From Saccharopolyspora spinosa NRRL 18395 (GTDB lineage Bacteria > Actinomycetota > Actinomycetes > Mycobacteriales > Pseudonocardiaceae): a DNA stretch of 64,000 bases. Position 1 is the first letter of the stretch, and the number at the start of each line of letters is the position of its first letter. Both the position numbers and the translations under genes were made by a program. The stretch spans positions 1,066,658 through 1,130,657 of the forward strand of contig NZ_GL877879.1 of the NCBI RefSeq assembly GCF_000194155.1, written 5' to 3'. Positions 25,972 through 34,097 of the stretch are shown here, one piece after another. Under the pieces are notes generated by a model. It was not told the origin of the DNA. It worked only from the letters and a program-made list of their open reading frames with translations, and searched no databases.

Positions 25972-27171
25972 TCAGATGTGCCCGGCCTGCTGTAGGGCCG
26001 TGAGTTCGTCATCGCTCTTGCCCAGGTAGTCGCGGTAGACGAGAGCGTTGTCTTCGCCGAGCGCGGGCGCGGTGCGCCAGACCGAGCCGGCGTGGTTCGT
26101 CAACCGCGGCACCACGTTCTGCATCCGCACCTTGCCGAGATCGGGGTCCTCGACCGTGACGACGTTCTCCCGCTCGCGGAAGGTCTCGTCGGCGAGGATG
26201 TCCTCGACGGTGTAGATCGGCGAGGCGACCACCTCAAGCTTGTGCATGACCTGCAGGCATTCCGCCAGCGGCCGCTCGGCGATCCAGTCGCGCACCAGCC
26301 CGTCCAGCCGGTCGGCGTTGCGTGCCTGGTCGGCACGGGTCGCGTACTCCTCGGGCGGTTCCCCGACCAGTTCGGCGACCTTGGAGACGCTGCGCGGCGT
26401 CCCGGAGGTCACGGTCAGCCAGCGCCCGTCGCTGGTCTGGTAGGTGTTGATCACTGCTGCCGGTGCCGCGGCCAGCTTGTTACCGACGCGCATCGGTGGT
26501 TCGCCGAGCTGGTCGTGGAAGATGACCTGCCATTCGACGAGGCGGAACAGCCCGTCGTAGAGGGCAAGGTCGATCCACTCGCCGGCGAAGCCGGGATCGG
26601 CGGCGCGCCGGTACAGCGCCGCCATGATCGCGTAGGCACCCATCAGCCCGGTGACCGAGTCGCCGTGCGAGAACCCGGTGTGCACGGGCGGTCCGCCGGG
26701 AAAACCCGTCAGGTGCACGACCCCGCTCATCGCCTCGCCGACCTTGCCGAACCCGGGGTCGTTGCGTTTGGCCGAGGTCGCGCCGAACCCGGTGACCTGC
26801 AGGACGATCAGCCGCGGGTTGATCGCGTTGAGAGACGCGTAGTCGAGACCCCACTTCTCCAATGTGGACACCCGGAAGTTCGTGATGACGACGTCGGCCC
26901 ACTCGGCGAGTTCGCGGGCGACGGCGCGCCCTTGATCGGTCCGCAGGTTCAGCGTGACCGAGCGCTTGTTGCGTGCGGCGACCTTCCACCACAGGTGTGT
27001 CCCGTCCCGGGCCGGTCCGGCGCCGCGCTGCGGGTCGCCGTTGCCCGGGTCCTCGACGTGCACCACGGTCGCGCCGAGGTCCGCGAGCAGGGTGCCGGCG
27101 AGCGGGCCCGCGATCACGTGCGCGAATTCGACGACCTTCAGTCCCGCCAGTGCGCCGGTACTCGTGCTCAC
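25972..27171 (-). CDS. Family III CoA transferase (CaiB/BaiF)
   Basis: A 399-aa protein with the family start GLKVVEFAHVIAGPLAGTLL and ADLGATVVHVE. The catalytic aspartate is predicted in SHGDSVTGLMGA (Asp171, corresponding to Asp169 of formyl-CoA transferase). It should activate a carboxylic acid by CoA transfer, preparing the ring-opened product for beta-oxidation. It is transcribed alone; the perfect palindrome site E is 38 bases upstream. The 282-base gap downstream towards the P450 gene holds no gene that I can support. Confidence 0.88.
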   Translation of the reverse strand: MSTSTGALAGLKVVEFAHVIAGPLAGTLLADLGATVVHVEDPGNGDPQRGAGPARDGTHLWWKVAARNKRSVTLNLRTDQGRAVARELAEWADVVITNFRVSTLEKWGLDYASLNAINPRLIVLQVTGFGATSAKRNDPGFGKVGEAMSGVVHLTGFPGGPPVHTGFSHGDSVTGLMGAYAIMAALYRRAADPGFAGEWIDLALYDGLFRLVEWQVIFHDQLGEPPMRVGNKLAAAPAAVINTYQTSDGRWLTVTSGTPRSVSKVAELVGEPPEEYATRADQARNADRLDGLVRDWIAERPLAECLQVMHKLEVVASPIYTVEDILADETFRERENVVTVEDPDLGKVRMQNVVPRLTNHAGSVWRTAPALGEDNALVYRDYLGKSDDELTALQQAGHI

Positions 27172-27206
27172 TTGGTTCCTCCTGGCCTAACGTTCTTGTT
27201 GATACA

Positions 27207-27222
27207 TATTATGCGCATAAAT
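27207..27222. promoter_or_regulatory. GntR-type operator, site E
   Basis: TTATGCGCATAA (27209-27220) is a perfect 12-base palindrome and the best copy of the element. It stands between the MmgE/PrpD stop and the CoA-transferase start. Confidence 0.6.
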
Positions 27223-27262
27223 TAACGGAGACGCAATGGCCACGCGGCCCGGGAACCCGCGC

Positions 27263-28621
27263 TCAGGCGCTGGGTGCGCGCAGCGCGAGGGTCAGTTCTC
27301 GGAGATCCGCAAGACTTTCCAGCTTGTCGATGAGCCGCGCGACGCGCGCGGTCTCGCTGCCGAGCACGGGCTCGGCCCGCCGGAGAAACCGCTCTCTGAT
27401 CTCGGTCGCAGAGGGGAACAACAGCTCACCGATGCCGGTTTCGTGCGCAAGCACGATCGGTGGCCTTCCGGTGACCCGGATCTCGACGGTGACCGAATCG
27501 TCTTCGGCCGGAACCAGGTCCACACGTTTGGCGAGGGCGACGACGTCCTCGTCGGCAAACGCGGCCTCGTAGTAAGCCGGGTCGTCGACGGCCTGGCCGA
27601 GCACGGCGGCGGCCGCGGTGAACCGTGCCGACATCTGCGCGGACAGCATGTTGCCGAAGGGAGGCTCCCGGGAAACCCCGGGGCTGTCGAGACCGTGGGT
27701 GCCCTTGCGTGGTCTGCGCACGGTGACGCCCTCGATCCGCTCGGTCGGCAGCCCGCCGGGTACCCCGGCGACGATGAGCCCGATCGTGAGCTGGTTCTGC
27801 AGGCACGCCGCGAAGGGTTTGGTGCCCAGGCGCGTGATCGCGTAGTCATCCGAATGCTCACCCAGATCACCGGCCGGCGGCACGAGACCGCCGAAGGTCT
27901 GGAAGAACCCGAACTCGCCTTCGAGACTCGCACGCGAAGTGTGGGTCCCGGCCCGGCCCAGTCGCGCGGCGAGCAGGCCGTTGCGCGCCGCGATGCCCGC
28001 CTGCGCGTATGGCTCCATAGTTCCGTCGAAGATGCCCTGCGTCGTGCCCCCGGCCATGATGGCCGCCACGTCGAGCGCGGCGCCGATCTGGTCGTCGGTG
28101 CTGCCTTCGACGGCCGCCGCGGCCGCAGCCGCGCCAAACGGGCCCATCACGGCGAGGGGTCGGAACCGGCGGCTCACGATCTCCGGCGGTGCGACCAGCC
28201 CGATCCGGCCCACCGCCTCGTACCCGGCGATTAGCGCGAGCAGGAACCGCTGCCCGCTCGCACCGGCTCGCTCGGCGGCGGCCAGGGCGGCCGGGATGAC
28301 GTACGTGCCCGGGTGACTCCCGTCCCGCAACCCGCCCGGCCCGCAGTCCTCCTGCAGGCTGCTGTGCCCGATGACGCCGTTGACGAACGCTGCGTCATCG
28401 GCGGTGACACCCTCCCGCCGGGCGATGACGGTGCACGGCCCGGCCGAGGGCTGCACGGCTTGCCACGCGACGCCGGCCGGGGGAAGGGCGCTGCTGCGCA
28501 GGGAGACGCCCAGCGCGTGAAAAAGGCGGCTGCGCGCCGCCTCGATCGCGGCATCCGTGACGTCGCCACGAATGATGGCGCCGATCCGGCCGGCAAGCTG
28601 CGCGGTCAGTCCACTGTCCAT
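27263..28621 (-). CDS. MmgE/PrpD family protein
   Basis: A 452-aa member of the family that includes 2-methylcitrate dehydratase and cis-aconitate decarboxylase. Seen are ARSRLFHALGVSL near the N-terminus, FVNGVIGHSSLQED, and GTKPFAACLQNQL, the usual K-P-x-x-x-C/H motif in the middle. The ATG directly follows the stop of the HpcH gene. It may dehydrate a hydroxy-acid or act on a CoA-free tricarboxylate-like intermediate; the substrate is unknown. It is the last gene of the six-gene unit that starts at 32895. Confidence 0.82.
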   Translation of the reverse strand: MDSGLTAQLAGRIGAIIRGDVTDAAIEAARSRLFHALGVSLRSSALPPAGVAWQAVQPSAGPCTVIARREGVTADDAAFVNGVIGHSSLQEDCGPGGLRDGSHPGTYVIPAALAAAERAGASGQRFLLALIAGYEAVGRIGLVAPPEIVSRRFRPLAVMGPFGAAAAAAAVEGSTDDQIGAALDVAAIMAGGTTQGIFDGTMEPYAQAGIAARNGLLAARLGRAGTHTSRASLEGEFGFFQTFGGLVPPAGDLGEHSDDYAITRLGTKPFAACLQNQLTIGLIVAGVPGGLPTERIEGVTVRRPRKGTHGLDSPGVSREPPFGNMLSAQMSARFTAAAAVLGQAVDDPAYYEAAFADEDVVALAKRVDLVPAEDDSVTVEIRVTGRPPIVLAHETGIGELLFPSATEIRERFLRRAEPVLGSETARVARLIDKLESLADLRELTLALRAPSA

Positions 28622-29509
28622 CTAGGATACTCCTGCCCGCGCCAGCACCAGTCCCGCCACGCGGTAGTCGGGGTTGGTGATGACCTTCCCGCCGAGCACC
28701 GCCGCCGGCTCGTTCTGGGCCAGCGCCGTCTCGTAGGTGCGGCAGACCTCGCGAGCGTGCTCGATCTCGTCCGGGCTTGGCGACATCGCCTCGTTGACGA
28801 TGTCCAGGTGTGCCGGGGAGATCGCGATGAGCGCGGTGTAGCCCAGATCCCGCCAGCCGCGGACGAACGCGCGCACCTTGGCGAGATCGCGGTACTCCGG
28901 GATGAGCGTGCCGCCGGTGCAGAACAGCCCGTACGCCGCGGCAGCGACCGCGATCTTCGTTCGTGCGTAATGGTTCGCCGGCGCCCACAGGTCGTCGCCG
29001 GACTCGGCGAACGGGCGGGAGCCGACATCGGCGGCGTAGTCGACGTAGCCGAAGTGCAGGCCCGCCACTCCGTCGGCGCTCGCGATCCGGTCCAGTTCGA
29101 TCATTGCCCGGGCGGTCTCGATCATGACGTGCAGGCCGTGCCGGTTGCCCGAGCGCTCCAGCAGGCCGCGCGCCTCGGTCAACTCGTCCGCGGTCTCGAT
29201 CTTCGGGTAGCAGACGAGGAAATCGCCGGGCGCATCCGCGAGCGCGGCGAGGTCGTCGCGGCCCCACGGCGTCGCCAGGTTATTGACCCGCACGATGATC
29301 GTCCGGCCGCCGAAGTACTCCGGCTCGGCGAGCGCCTCGACGATGCGCTCGCGGACCAGTTCCTTGGTGTTCGGTGTCGCCGAATCCTCCAGGTCGATGA
29401 GGATGCCGTCGGCCGCGACGGTGGGCACCTTCGACCAGTACTTCTCGGTCAGGATGGGCACTTCGAGCAGGCTGCGCATCCGCGCGTACTCGCGGCGGCC
29501 GTCACTCAT
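28622..29509 (-). CDS. HpcH/HpaI-type aldolase or CoA-ester lyase
   Basis: A 295-aa TIM-barrel lyase of the CitE/HpcH group. ILIDLEDSATP (about 37-47) carries the Mg-binding acidic pair, PKIETADEL and HVMIETARAMIELDRIA the substrate pocket, and LHFGYVDYAADVG the C-terminal metal ligand. GGAGGAGG precedes the ATG, which overlaps the hydrolase stop (ATGA). It should split a hydroxyacyl intermediate into two smaller fragments. Confidence 0.85.
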   Translation of the reverse strand: MSDGRREYARMRSLLEVPILTEKYWSKVPTVAADGILIDLEDSATPNTKELVRERIVEALAEPEYFGGRTIIVRVNNLATPWGRDDLAALADAPGDFLVCYPKIETADELTEARGLLERSGNRHGLHVMIETARAMIELDRIASADGVAGLHFGYVDYAADVGSRPFAESGDDLWAPANHYARTKIAVAAAAYGLFCTGGTLIPEYRDLAKVRAFVRGWRDLGYTALIAISPAHLDIVNEAMSPSPDEIEHAREVCRTYETALAQNEPAAVLGGKVITNPDYRVAGLVLARAGVS

Positions 29510-30351
29510 GCCTCCTCCCGCAGGAAATTCCGCAGTACTTCGGTGAACTCGTCCGGACGTTCGCGTGGCACGTAGTGGCCGGTGTCGAACCAGCAGGCGT
29601 CCGCGTTCGGCATGGTCGCCAGCATCTTCTCGACGACTTCTTCGTCGAGAACGTTGCTGCGCTTGCCGACCATCAGCAGCGTCGGCATGGTGAGCTTCGC
29701 CGACATCTGCCACAGGTAGGCGACGTCGGGCAGGCTCGCCGATCCGGTGATCCACTGGATGTCCGGGTCGGCCTTGGGCACGAGCTTGCCCGCCCAGTTG
29801 CGCCGCAGCTGGTACCGGACGTGCAGATCGATGAACTCCGGCTGCCACTCGGGATGCCAGCCGAGGTAGAACTCCCGTGCCTCGTCCTCGCTGCGGAAAC
29901 CCCGGAGGTTGGTCGTGGCGGTGATGAAATCGCGCATCGCGATCGCACCAGACTTCGAGTTCGCCGGCCCGGCATCCGACAGCGCGAGACTGCGCACTGT
30001 TTCCGGCTTCTCCCCGGCGACCGCGATCGCGACCCGCACGCCCGCGGAGTGACCGACCAGGCGCACCGGTGCCAGCGCGAGCGCGTCGATCAGACCGTGC
30101 ACGTCGCGCGCCATCGAGTGCACGCGGTAGCCCGCGCGAGACCAGTCGCTGTCCCCGTGGCCGCGCATGTCCATGCAGACGACGCGGTAGTCGCGGGCGA
30201 GCACACGCGCTACCGGATCCCAGGTATGACACTGCACATTGAGCCCGTGCAACATCAGCACCGGCGGCGCGGACGGCGAACCCCACTCCGTGTAGTGGAT
30301 CTTCAGGCCGTCCAGTTCGAGCCAGCCGTCCTCGAATTCATCCCTGCTCAT
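29506..30351 (-). CDS. Alpha/beta hydrolase
   Basis: A 281-aa hydrolase: oxyanion strand LMLHGLNVQCHTWDP, nucleophile elbow GHSAG (Ser102), and His in DTGHYVPRERPDEF. It resembles meta-cleavage-product or lactone hydrolases. In this operon it could open a lactone or cleave a C-C bond after oxygenation. The start at 30351 (MSRDEFEDGWLELDGLKIHY) gives a normal N-terminus; longer readings overlap the VOC gene. Confidence 0.85.
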   Translation of the reverse strand: MSRDEFEDGWLELDGLKIHYTEWGSPSAPPVLMLHGLNVQCHTWDPVARVLARDYRVVCMDMRGHGDSDWSRAGYRVHSMARDVHGLIDALALAPVRLVGHSAGVRVAIAVAGEKPETVRSLALSDAGPANSKSGAIAMRDFITATTNLRGFRSEDEAREFYLGWHPEWQPEFIDLHVRYQLRRNWAGKLVPKADPDIQWITGSASLPDVAYLWQMSAKLTMPTLLMVGKRSNVLDEEVVEKMLATMPNADACWFDTGHYVPRERPDEFTEVLRNFLREEA

Positions 30352-30365
30352 CCAGGCTCTCCTGT

Positions 30366-30842
30366 TCACTTCGTGGTCGCGGTCGACAGCGCCCGGTAGC
30401 TCGTGCTCACGATCTCGACGATGTTGCCCCAGGGGTCCTCGCAGTAGCACACCAATGATCCACTGTGGACATCATGTACCGCGGTCCGCTGCTTCCCGCC
30501 CGAGGACACGATGCGCTCGATCGTGCCGTCGAAGTCGGGCACGGTCAACGCGATGTGGTGCGGGCCGATCCGCCAGTAGGCGAAATTGTCGTCGGGCTCG
30601 CGCACCGGCGGATCGATGAACTGGAACAGCTCGACGCCGCCGCCGTTCGAGGTGCCCAGGTGGGCGAGTTTCATCGCACCCCAACGGGTTCCGAACACAT
30701 CGGCACGTCGCCCGGCGCCGGTCGTCGTGGTGTCGCAGTGCATCGGCCCGGCCAGGAGCTCAAGGCCGAGCACCGAGGTGTACCACCGCACCGCCGCGTC
30801 GATATCGCCGACGGTGACGCCGACGTGGTTGATGTCCGTCAT
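30366..30842 (-). CDS. VOC-family (glyoxalase/dioxygenase-fold) protein
   Basis: Two beta-alpha-beta-beta-beta modules in 158 aa. Likely metal ligands are His6 (INHVGVTVGD), Glu in GGGVELFQF, His in GPHHIALTVPDF and Glu in GNIVEIVS. This is the layout of methylmalonyl-CoA epimerase or glyoxalase-type VOC proteins. The ATG overlaps the crotonase stop. An epimerase or isomerase acting on a CoA ester fits the context, but the chemistry cannot be told from sequence. Confidence 0.8.
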   Translation of the reverse strand: MTDINHVGVTVGDIDAAVRWYTSVLGLELLAGPMHCDTTTTGAGRRADVFGTRWGAMKLAHLGTSNGGGVELFQFIDPPVREPDDNFAYWRIGPHHIALTVPDFDGTIERIVSSGGKQRTAVHDVHSGSLVCYCEDPWGNIVEIVSTSYRALSTATTK

Positions 30843-31624
30843 GTCCCTGCTTCTTTCTCGTGCGAAACCTGCCCGGCCTTGAGCCCGCCGAGATGCCAGT
30901 GGGCGCAGCCTTCGACCCCAAGCCCGTGGCTGAGGCCTTCGCCGAAGTTCCGGCGGAACCCGATGCTCGCGGCCGCTTTCGCGTACCGCAGCACGGCCAG
31001 TTCGCGTGCGGCCAGCTCCCGCGCCAGCTCCCAGGCGCGCGGCAGCAGCTCGTCCGCCGCAAGCACCTCATTGACGAACCCGATGCGCCGCCCCTCCTCC
31101 GCGCCGATCGTGGCACCGGTGAGCAGCCAGTACTTCGCGCGGGTCGGCCCGAGTAGCTCGCCCCACACGAGGTTCACGCCGTCGCCGGGAACGGTGTCAC
31201 GGCTGGCGAAATGCGCCCGGTCCGCGAACTCCGCAGTGGTGCTCGCGAGCACGATGTCGGCCATCACGGGGATTTCCGAGTGGATGGTCACCGGCCCGTG
31301 CACCGCGCTGATGACCGGGACCTCGATATCGTCGAGGTTCTTGAGCATCCGGCGGCCCTCCCACCAGATTCGGTCCCAGCCGACCCCGGTGAAACTGGTG
31401 ACGTCCAGCTCAGTGCAGTACCGATCGCCGGTGCCGGTGATCAGCACGACCTTCGTGCCGTGGTCGGCGCCCACCCAGGCGAATGCCTCGGTCAGTTCGC
31501 GATGGGCGGTCGCGCTCCACACGAGCGGCCCGCCGCCGGTGTGGACCCGGAGCTCGGTGATCCCGTCCCGTGCGGTGACGGCGATGGTTTGCCATTCAGG
31601 TCGATTTATGCTCATGAACTGCAA
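30839..31624 (-). CDS. Crotonase-fold cyclic beta-diketone hydrolase, 6-oxocamphor hydrolase-like
   Basis: Known 6-oxocamphor hydrolase (Rhodococcus) cleaves a C-C bond of a symmetric bicyclic beta-diketone by a retro-Claisen reaction. Its catalytic residues are His45, His122, His145, Asp154 and Glu244. Aligned by eye, all five are kept here: His41 (SATAHREL), His115 (GPVTIHSEIPVMADIV), His138 (DRAHFAS), Asp148 (VPGDGV) and Glu238 (GLGVEGC). The flanking text (LVWSATAH, VVLITGTG, YWLLTG, NEVLAADELLPRAWELAR) is also very similar. The 261-aa length is normal. The protein is therefore much more likely a diketone hydrolase than an enoyl-CoA hydratase. It overlaps its neighbours on both sides. Confidence 0.85.
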   Translation of the reverse strand: MQFMSINRPEWQTIAVTARDGITELRVHTGGGPLVWSATAHRELTEAFAWVGADHGTKVVLITGTGDRYCTELDVTSFTGVGWDRIWWEGRRMLKNLDDIEVPVISAVHGPVTIHSEIPVMADIVLASTTAEFADRAHFASRDTVPGDGVNLVWGELLGPTRAKYWLLTGATIGAEEGRRIGFVNEVLAADELLPRAWELARELAARELAVLRYAKAAASIGFRRNFGEGLSHGLGVEGCAHWHLGGLKAGQVSHEKEAGT

Positions 31625-32895
31625 TGGTTCCGTTCCGGGAGCGGGTGGGCAACAGCTGCTGACAGTGCGGGGCGGTCGGCCGGATGGGCCACGGCGATCA
31701 GCGCGGCCGCCTTCTCGCGTGCCGTCCGGCCGCGGAGCCAGGCCGTGCCATGTTCGGTCACCACGACGTCGATCTCAGCGCCCGGTGAGGTCGGGATGTG
31801 CGGGGCGGGCAGGCAGGCGACGATGCGACTCCGTCCTTGCCGGGTGCGTGCGGGCAGGGCAAGCACGGCGGCGCCGCCCGGGCTCGCGTGCGCGGCCCGG
31901 ACGAAATCGGCCTGCCCGCCGCCGGAGGCCACCCGCACCCCATCGGTGAACTCGGCGTTCGCCTGCCCGGCCAGGTCGATCTCGAACGCGGAGTTGACCG
32001 CCCACAGCCGTTCCTGTGCGAGCAGCCGGTCCGGCGCGTGCGTCTGGGCGACTGGCTGGAGGGCGAGACCGGGGCACTGGTGCGCAGGCCAGTCGAGGAC
32101 GCCGGTGGCCACGTGCCATCCCGGCTCCGCCGTTTTCCGGCGGCCGGTCACGACTCCGGCCGCGATGAGCTCGCGGATACCCGCGGACAGGATGCCCGAA
32201 TGCACGCCGAGGTCCCGCTTCGTCCGCAGGTGCGGGATGACCGCCTCCGGCACGGCGCCCAGTCCCAGCTGGACCGTCGCCCCGTCCGGGACGAGGCCTG
32301 CGACCGCGTGCCCGATCGCCTCCTGCTCGGCGCTGAACCGGATCGTGCGACGGTGTGTGCTCGCCGGACCGTGCACGACCGCGTCCGCCCGGTCGAGCGG
32401 AACCGGTTCGGGCCCGGCGAACGTGTGCCCTGGAACCACTTCCAGCCCGACCGTGCACCCGGTGCGAAGCGCGGCCGGCGTGTACCCGACCATGCCGCCG
32501 AGCGCGACGTGCTCCGGTTTCGCGGTGGCCACAACCCGGGCGAGGAGGATGTCGACCGGGATCTCTCCGGTGCCGATGAGCCGATCGACATCCCACAGCG
32601 ACTGGGGCAGGTAGTCGATATGCGGGCTCCAGCGTTTCGGGATCGCTCCGGCCACCGACACCAGCTGCAGGCGGCCTTCGAGCACGTCGTGCTCGGCGGC
32701 TTCGTCGAGAAAGGCGAGCGAACCGGTCAGATCGGCGAAAAGCACCGTCAACCCGATGTCGGCAGCTCGGGCCGCCTCGATGACCGCGGCGAGGAGACCG
32801 TCCGGCTGTTGCGGCCACATCGCCGCCAGGACGACGGCCCGCGTGCGCCCGGCGAGCAGCCGCGATGCGTCGATCGCGTGCTCCGTTGTCATCAC
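31612..32895 (-). CDS. Acetyl-CoA hydrolase/4-hydroxybutyrate CoA-transferase family
   Basis: A class I CoA-transferase of 427 aa: DGATVQLGLGAVPEAV and RLWAVNSAFEIDLAGQANAE (family consensus NSALEVDLxGQVNAE), with ASGGGQADFVRAAHASPGG in the second half. The glutamate in SAFEIDL would form the CoA thioester. It moves CoA between carboxylates, probably onto the ring-cleavage product. It leads the six-gene leftward operon and overlaps the crotonase gene by 13 bases. Site F lies in front of it. Confidence 0.82.
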   Translation of the reverse strand: MMTTEHAIDASRLLAGRTRAVVLAAMWPQQPDGLLAAVIEAARAADIGLTVLFADLTGSLAFLDEAAEHDVLEGRLQLVSVAGAIPKRWSPHIDYLPQSLWDVDRLIGTGEIPVDILLARVVATAKPEHVALGGMVGYTPAALRTGCTVGLEVVPGHTFAGPEPVPLDRADAVVHGPASTHRRTIRFSAEQEAIGHAVAGLVPDGATVQLGLGAVPEAVIPHLRTKRDLGVHSGILSAGIRELIAAGVVTGRRKTAEPGWHVATGVLDWPAHQCPGLALQPVAQTHAPDRLLAQERLWAVNSAFEIDLAGQANAEFTDGVRVASGGGQADFVRAAHASPGGAAVLALPARTRQGRSRIVACLPAPHIPTSPGAEIDVVVTEHGTAWLRGRTAREKAAALIAVAHPADRPALSAAVAHPLPERNHCSS

Positions 32896-32925
32896 TGCCT
32901 CTTGCCCCTTCGTCGAATTGGTCCG

Positions 32926-32942
32926 TACTATACGTATAAATA
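32926..32942. promoter_or_regulatory. GntR-type operator, site F
   Basis: TATACGTATA (32929-32938) is a perfect 10-base palindrome in the 77-base gap between the two divergent degradation operons, so a single bound protein could control both. Confidence 0.55.
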
Positions 32943-32972
32943 TCCGGGACCGCCAGAGCTGGGAGAACCGAG

Positions 32973-34097
32973 ATGACTGCCGTGGCCCAGGAACCGGGCA
33001 CGAACCCGCCGATCGTCGACTGCGACGTCCACCCGCTCATCAAGAACGTCGGCGACGTGCTGCCGTACCTGTCGCCGTCCGCTCGCAGGCGGTTCGAGAC
33101 CCGCGGGATCCGGACCTACGCCCGCGCCCGCGATCGGTACAACCACCCCAACCGCACGTACCGGATCGACGCACTGCCCGAATCCGGCGGCCCAGCGGGC
33201 TCCGACCGGGAGTTCACGCTCACCCACCACATCGCGCCCTACGGCATCGCCACTGCCCTACTGCTCCCCCAGGAGCCGTACGGCGTGACGGCCTGGGGCG
33301 ACGCGGAGGCGGCCGCGGCCTTCTGCTCGGCGGCGAACGCGTACTTCCTCGACACCTGGGTCGCGCACGACGACCGGTACGCCCTAGCAATCACCATCGC
33401 GCCCCACGACCCGTACGCGGCGGCGGACGAGATCCGCCGACGCGGACGGGAGACGGGCGTCGTCGGCATCCAGCTGCTCCTGCGCGAGCAAATGCTGGGC
33501 TCGCGCTGGTTCGACCCCGTCTACGAGGCGGCCTGCGAGCTGGAACTGCCGATAGTGCTGCACCAGAGCGGCAGTGAGGGGTGCTACGTCACGTCTCAGA
33601 CGGTCGCGGGTGGAGTGCCGCGTTCCTACGGGGAACGCCACGCGGTGCTCACCCAGGTCGGCGCCGCAAACGTGGTCGACATGATCGCCGGCGGTGCGCT
33701 GGAACGGTTTCCCACGCTGCGGATCGTCATGGTCGAATGGGGGTTCAGCTGGCTGTCCAGCCTGCTGGCCCGGATGGACCACCTGTGGGAACGGGATCCG
33801 AGCGCGGCGCCGCTGGTGCGCAGACGCCCCAGCGAATACGTGGCGGAGCACTTCACGTTCACCACCCAGCCGCTCGACGAGCCGGAGACGGCCACCGAGC
33901 TGAGGTCGCTGTTCACGATCCCGCATATCGGCGAGATGCTGCTGTTCAGCTCGGACTACCCGCACTACGACACCGACGATCCGGGTTTCATCCTCAAACG
34001 GATCCCGGCGGACATGCGAGACCGGGTGTGCTACCAGAACGCCGTCGCCACCTTCGGCGCCAAGATCCTCCGCTCTGTCAAGGGAACCGCCGCATGA
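32973..34097 (+). CDS. Amidohydrolase-2 family protein (decarboxylase-like), subunit 1
   Basis: A 374-aa metal-dependent TIM-barrel protein of the ACMSD/5-carboxyvanillate decarboxylase group. Metal ligands are DCDVH (residues 16-20), His in PIVLHQSGSEG, and Asp in LLFSSDYPHYDTDDP. All are present, so it should be active in hydrolysis or non-oxidative decarboxylation. It heads the seven-gene rightward operon, in which neighbouring genes overlap or nearly touch. GGGAGAACCGAG before the ATG gives a reasonable ribosome site. Confidence 0.83.
   Translation: MTAVAQEPGTNPPIVDCDVHPLIKNVGDVLPYLSPSARRRFETRGIRTYARARDRYNHPNRTYRIDALPESGGPAGSDREFTLTHHIAPYGIATALLLPQEPYGVTAWGDAEAAAAFCSAANAYFLDTWVAHDDRYALAITIAPHDPYAAADEIRRRGRETGVVGIQLLLREQMLGSRWFDPVYEAACELELPIVLHQSGSEGCYVTSQTVAGGVPRSYGERHAVLTQVGAANVVDMIAGGALERFPTLRIVMVEWGFSWLSSLLARMDHLWERDPSAAPLVRRRPSEYVAEHFTFTTQPLDEPETATELRSLFTIPHIGEMLLFSSDYPHYDTDDPGFILKRIPADMRDRVCYQNAVATFGAKILRSVKGTAA

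Noticed and set aside
30839..31624. Plain enoyl-CoA hydratase annotation
   Set aside because: The two catalytic glutamates of hydratases are not in evidence, whereas all five diketone-hydrolase residues are.
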